A stretch of DNA of 64,000 nucleotides, taken from contig NC_083599.1 in the NCBI RefSeq assembly GCF_020882245.1, positions 13,818,931 through 13,882,930 of the forward strand. The letters are read 5' to 3'. The translations under genes and the position numbers were made by a program. The stretch is from Rhopalosiphum padi (Eukaryota > Arthropoda > Insecta > Hemiptera > Aphididae). The notes under the pieces were generated by a model, which saw only the letters and a list, made by a program, of their open reading frames with translations, searched no databases and was not told the origin of the DNA. Positions 62,570 through 64,000 of this stretch are shown here, in pieces (within the stretch, counting starts at the first letter, position 1; each line of letters starts with the position of its first letter).

Positions 62570-64000
62570 ATATACACACAGTAAAATAATAATACAGTGT
62601 CCGAGTGGTCCGACCTTTTCTGTACAATACAATAATATAATATATAGTAATATATCCGCCCTACATCGCACCATATCCATGTATATGTATACTACAACTA
62701 CAGGTACACCCACCTACCCATTATATTATAAAATGCAAAAGAACGCATTCTAGACCATATCGCCAGCAATTTCGAATACATTAATAATATTGTCAAACAT
62801 GTTATTATTATATTACATCCCTTTCTACAGACGCATTGTGTTCGCATTGTGTGTTTCTTTGTCGCGGCACACCCATTGTACCCTGTGCATGTTATTTTTG
62901 TTTCCCGTCGTTTAGTACTTTTCTTGGATTTCGCGCCTGACCGTAACACCATATACCGACGATGTATACCTGAAAATTGAAATACCTATAAAATAAACGT
63001 CAACGGTCCTACCTCCTTTTATTCATACTTATATTATTACCAGTGTGGTGTATAATACAAAATAAGCGATGACTTTCATGGTCGTCTGTTCTATATGCAT
63101 ATAATATACATATATATATATATATATATATGTATATACCTAGTAACATATAGTACATATAGTATATATACGATTTATACAATTATGTGTAGTTTATATT
63201 TTATAGCGTTTATATATACCATATTATATATATATTGAAATGGTATACAAACCATGGATTTAGGGCAGAGAATTTTCGCAGTGGTTATATAGATTGCATT
63301 ATTTTAGTATACGTACATCACTTGTAAGATCATGCTGCACTATAGCTATATGTCTATCTGTCTTAATCATAATAATCATATGTTATACCACTATAATACG
63401 TATACGTAATACAAGCAATCAATTCGTGTACGTAATATATTAAACATAAAAGTTACACATAGAAAAATGTGTGTGAGCACATGCAGTCCGACAAAAGTTT
63501 TATCATCCGTCTCTTTTTTTTTGTTATGTAAAAAATTGTTCTCACCGCTCTCAACAACATTTCTATTCACATAGGTATAGTCCACAACAATTAATTATTA
63601 TAATATACATATTATTAAGGTTTCATGTGATATCAGTTATTTACCCCCTTTCCTCTCAGTAGCATATACGAAATTACATTATTTGTTAATCCGTTTAGGT
63701 ACCACCGTGTGTCTGCGCCTATATATTATGTATATAAGTAGTAGGTACATCGATGATCGATCTATGTATATATATATAGTCTAATTGTATTTTTCTATCT
63801 TTATATTTAATTTAATACACATTTTATTTCGAAATAAAATAAATTAAATCAGTTTACCTATAGCTAGGTCATGTAAACAAATCTTTATGATTTTTAAGAT
63901 TTAAAAATTATCAACAACTTTCAATTTTCTTAGTTTAGATAATATCCAATCCGTTATAAACCTATTCGACAATTTATGGCCTTGTGGGCTAGGCCGTCGA
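62563..64000. other. AT-rich DNA at the window end
   Basis: TA microsatellites and AT-rich sequence; no credible gene. The last 30 bases (GGCCTTGTGGGCTAGGCCG) are GC-rich and cut by the window edge. Confidence 0.5.

Overview
The window looks like nuclear DNA from an aphid-like hemipteran insect. It is strongly AT-rich and full of short microsatellites, short inverted-repeat DNA elements and patches of CpG-rich sequence, with very few open frames. The taxonomic call is inference from composition and repeat style; the sequence holds no diagnostic rRNA or mitochondrial marker.

Only one gene is certain. It is a single-exon alpha-tubulin on the minus strand (35293-36762) with a poly(A) signal 59 bases past the stop. 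The protein keeps the nucleotide-binding residues and the catalytic glutamate. It lacks the MREC start, the acetylatable Lys40, and the acidic tail ending in tyrosine. Its codons end almost always in G or C, unlike everything around it. This leaves a 523-codon antisense frame open by chance. The second credible coding segment is a 63-residue frame with two perfect C2H2 zinc fingers (9117-9308), perhaps a small gene or one exon of a larger one.

The rest is intergenic or intronic. I could delimit several non-autonomous DNA transposons. hAT-type elements lie at 3-137, 2372-2563, 42359-42865 and 47415-47742; the last has a perfect 8-bp target duplication. A 569-bp element with 16-bp perfect terminal repeats lies at 8048-8616. 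A Mutator-like element with long terminal repeats and a 10-bp duplication lies at 46349-47116. A TA-flanked element with terminal arms of over 200 bp lies at 29761-30512, a related-looking one at 16081-17128, and a foldback-like array at 6003-6300. One diverged dispersed repeat occurs at least three times (11255-12110, 23075-23620, 56290-56730).

CpG-rich islands without long credible frames recur near 3.2-3.6, 13.2-13.6, 19.1-19.7, 20.5-21.2, 29.0-29.5, 32.2-32.5, 43.0-44.4, 45.8-46.2, 48.5-48.8, 53.6-54.7, 58.2-58.4 and 61.3-62.4 kb. Such islands in an AT-rich insect genome often mark promoters, first exons or enhancers. One reading is that most of the window is long introns or regulatory desert of large genes whose coding exons lie outside. 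Several very short coding-like frames are listed with low confidence. I see no operon-like system, CRISPR array, virus or toxin gene.
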